The notes beneath the pieces were generated by a model. It made no database searches, was not told where the DNA came from, and worked only from the letters and a program-made list of their open reading frames with translations. From positions 1,845-34,612 of the forward strand of contig JAHYZB010000067.1 in the NCBI GenBank assembly GCA_019424645.1: a stretch of DNA of 32,768 nt, written 5' to 3'. This DNA comes from Oxalobacter formigenes (GTDB taxonomy: Bacteria; Pseudomonadota; Gammaproteobacteria; Burkholderiales; Burkholderiaceae_D). Shown here piece after piece: positions 32,244 to 32,768 of the stretch; position 1 is the first letter of the stretch, and every line of letters starts with the position of its first letter. Position numbers and translations under genes: made by a program.

Positions 32244-32768
32244 ATGTCCGCAGATGCCCATTCGCCAACATTGGCAGAATATGTAACACACCATCTTAAA
32301 AATTTTGGAACCAGTCATCAGGAAAAGATTATTGATTTTTCCATCATTAATCTGGATACCGTTTTCTGGTCTGCTTTTTGCGGTGTCGTTGCCTGTTTGT
32401 TTATGTATTACGTCGCCAGAAAAGCTACCTCTGCCACCCCGAATCGTGTCCAGTCTCTGGTAGAAGTATTGGTGGAGATGGCAGATAGCCAATCCAAAGC
32501 AGAGGTTCATGGAGATCGCCGCTTTATTGCTCCTTTGGCGTTGACCATGTTCGTCTGGATTTCCCTGATGAACGCCATGGACTTCCTTCCTGTTGACCTG
32601 TTTAGCCAGGTGTTTTCATGGATCGGCCTGAGTAGCTATATACCTTACCATCGAGCCGTTCCGACCTCGGACTTAAATGGTACTGTCGGTATCTCATTGG
32701 GCGTTGTTGTACTGATGATTTACTTCGGCATCAAGGTAAAAGGTTTGAAAGGATTTTTGCATGAACTG
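32244..32768 (+). CDS. atpB: F0F1 ATP synthase subunit a (3' end outside window)
   Basis: Proton-channel subunit of the Fo sector. The first 175 codons are seen: 'TLAEYVTHHLKNFG', 'INLDTVFWSAFCGVVACLFM' (first helix), 'RVQSLVEVLVEMADSQ', 'FIAPLALTMFVWISLMNAMD' (second helix), 'SSYIPYHRAVPTSDLNGTVG' and 'LGVVVLMIYFGIKVKGLKGF' (third helix). The helix with the essential proton-channel arginine lies past the window edge. The sequence has the betaproteobacterial form with the 'PTSDLNGT' loop. It starts two bases after atpI. Confidence 0.96.
   Translation, partial: MSADAHSPTLAEYVTHHLKNFGTSHQEKIIDFSIINLDTVFWSAFCGVVACLFMYYVARKATSATPNRVQSLVEVLVEMADSQSKAEVHGDRRFIAPLALTMFVWISLMNAMDFLPVDLFSQVFSWIGLSSYIPYHRAVPTSDLNGTVGISLGVVVLMIYFGIKVKGLKGFLHEL

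Noticed and set aside
1..32768. CRISPR arrays, insertion sequences, prophage genes, tRNA or rRNA genes
   Set aside because: I looked for regularly spaced repeats, transposase or integrase motifs, and tRNA-like folds in the intergenic gaps and saw none.

Overview
The window comes from a betaproteobacterium, most likely of the order Burkholderiales and family Oxalobacteraceae (an Oxalobacter-like organism would fit). This rests on gene order and remembered protein resemblance, not on a search. Conserved blocks point this way: recG/queA/tgt/yajC/secD/secF, argS-SPOR-dsbA, dacA-ybeD-lipB-lipA, birA-coaX-SPOR, and the start of the atp operon. Base composition is moderate and even. I see no insertion sequence, prophage, CRISPR array, tRNA or rRNA.

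Layout. 1-0.7 kb: end of a GNAT acetyltransferase, convergent with a small PP0621-type protein. 0.8-3.6 kb: the yggS PLP-homeostasis gene, facing a minus-strand stress/envelope cluster (yqjD-yqjE-yqjK) and ubiA. 3.65-5.7 kb: recG on the minus strand. 5.8-14.4 kb: a long plus-strand run of malQ, queA, tgt, yajC, secD, secF and icd, closed by a strong terminator. 14.6-16.3 kb: two single-gene units, each ending in a terminator (an FAH-family enzyme and a Spy/CpxP-like periplasmic protein). 16.4-19.5 kb: argS, a SPOR protein and dsbA, then a terminator. 19.7-21.2 kb: an unusual protein built from pieces of a type IIG restriction-modification enzyme. 21.3-25.1 kb, minus strand: alpha/beta hydrolase, a PBP5-like protein, ybeD, lipB and lipA. 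25.2-28.7 kb, minus strand: a four-gene MCE/Mla-type lipid transporter. 28.7-29.3 kb: an AT-rich gap and a decayed biotin-ligase gene. 29.3-32.8 kb: coaX, a SPOR protein, an MBL-fold hydrolase, then a good promoter, atpI and the first part of atpB.

The genes are mostly housekeeping: tRNA queuosine modification, Sec translocation, lipoate attachment and synthesis, ubiquinone, CoA, ATP synthase and envelope maintenance. Four departures from the ordinary stand out. (1) The PBP5/DacA homologue has lost all three penicillin-binding active-site motifs (SxxK, SxN, KTG) yet keeps an intact frame, signal peptide and C-terminal helix, so it looks like a pseudoenzyme. (2) The 522-residue protein joins a nuclease-like N-terminus to a TaqI-type target-recognition domain with no methyltransferase domain between them. 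(3) The gap before coaX holds a birA remnant in several frames with a large internal deletion. (4) Isocitrate dehydrogenase has changed at the residues that normally grip the NADP 2'-phosphate.
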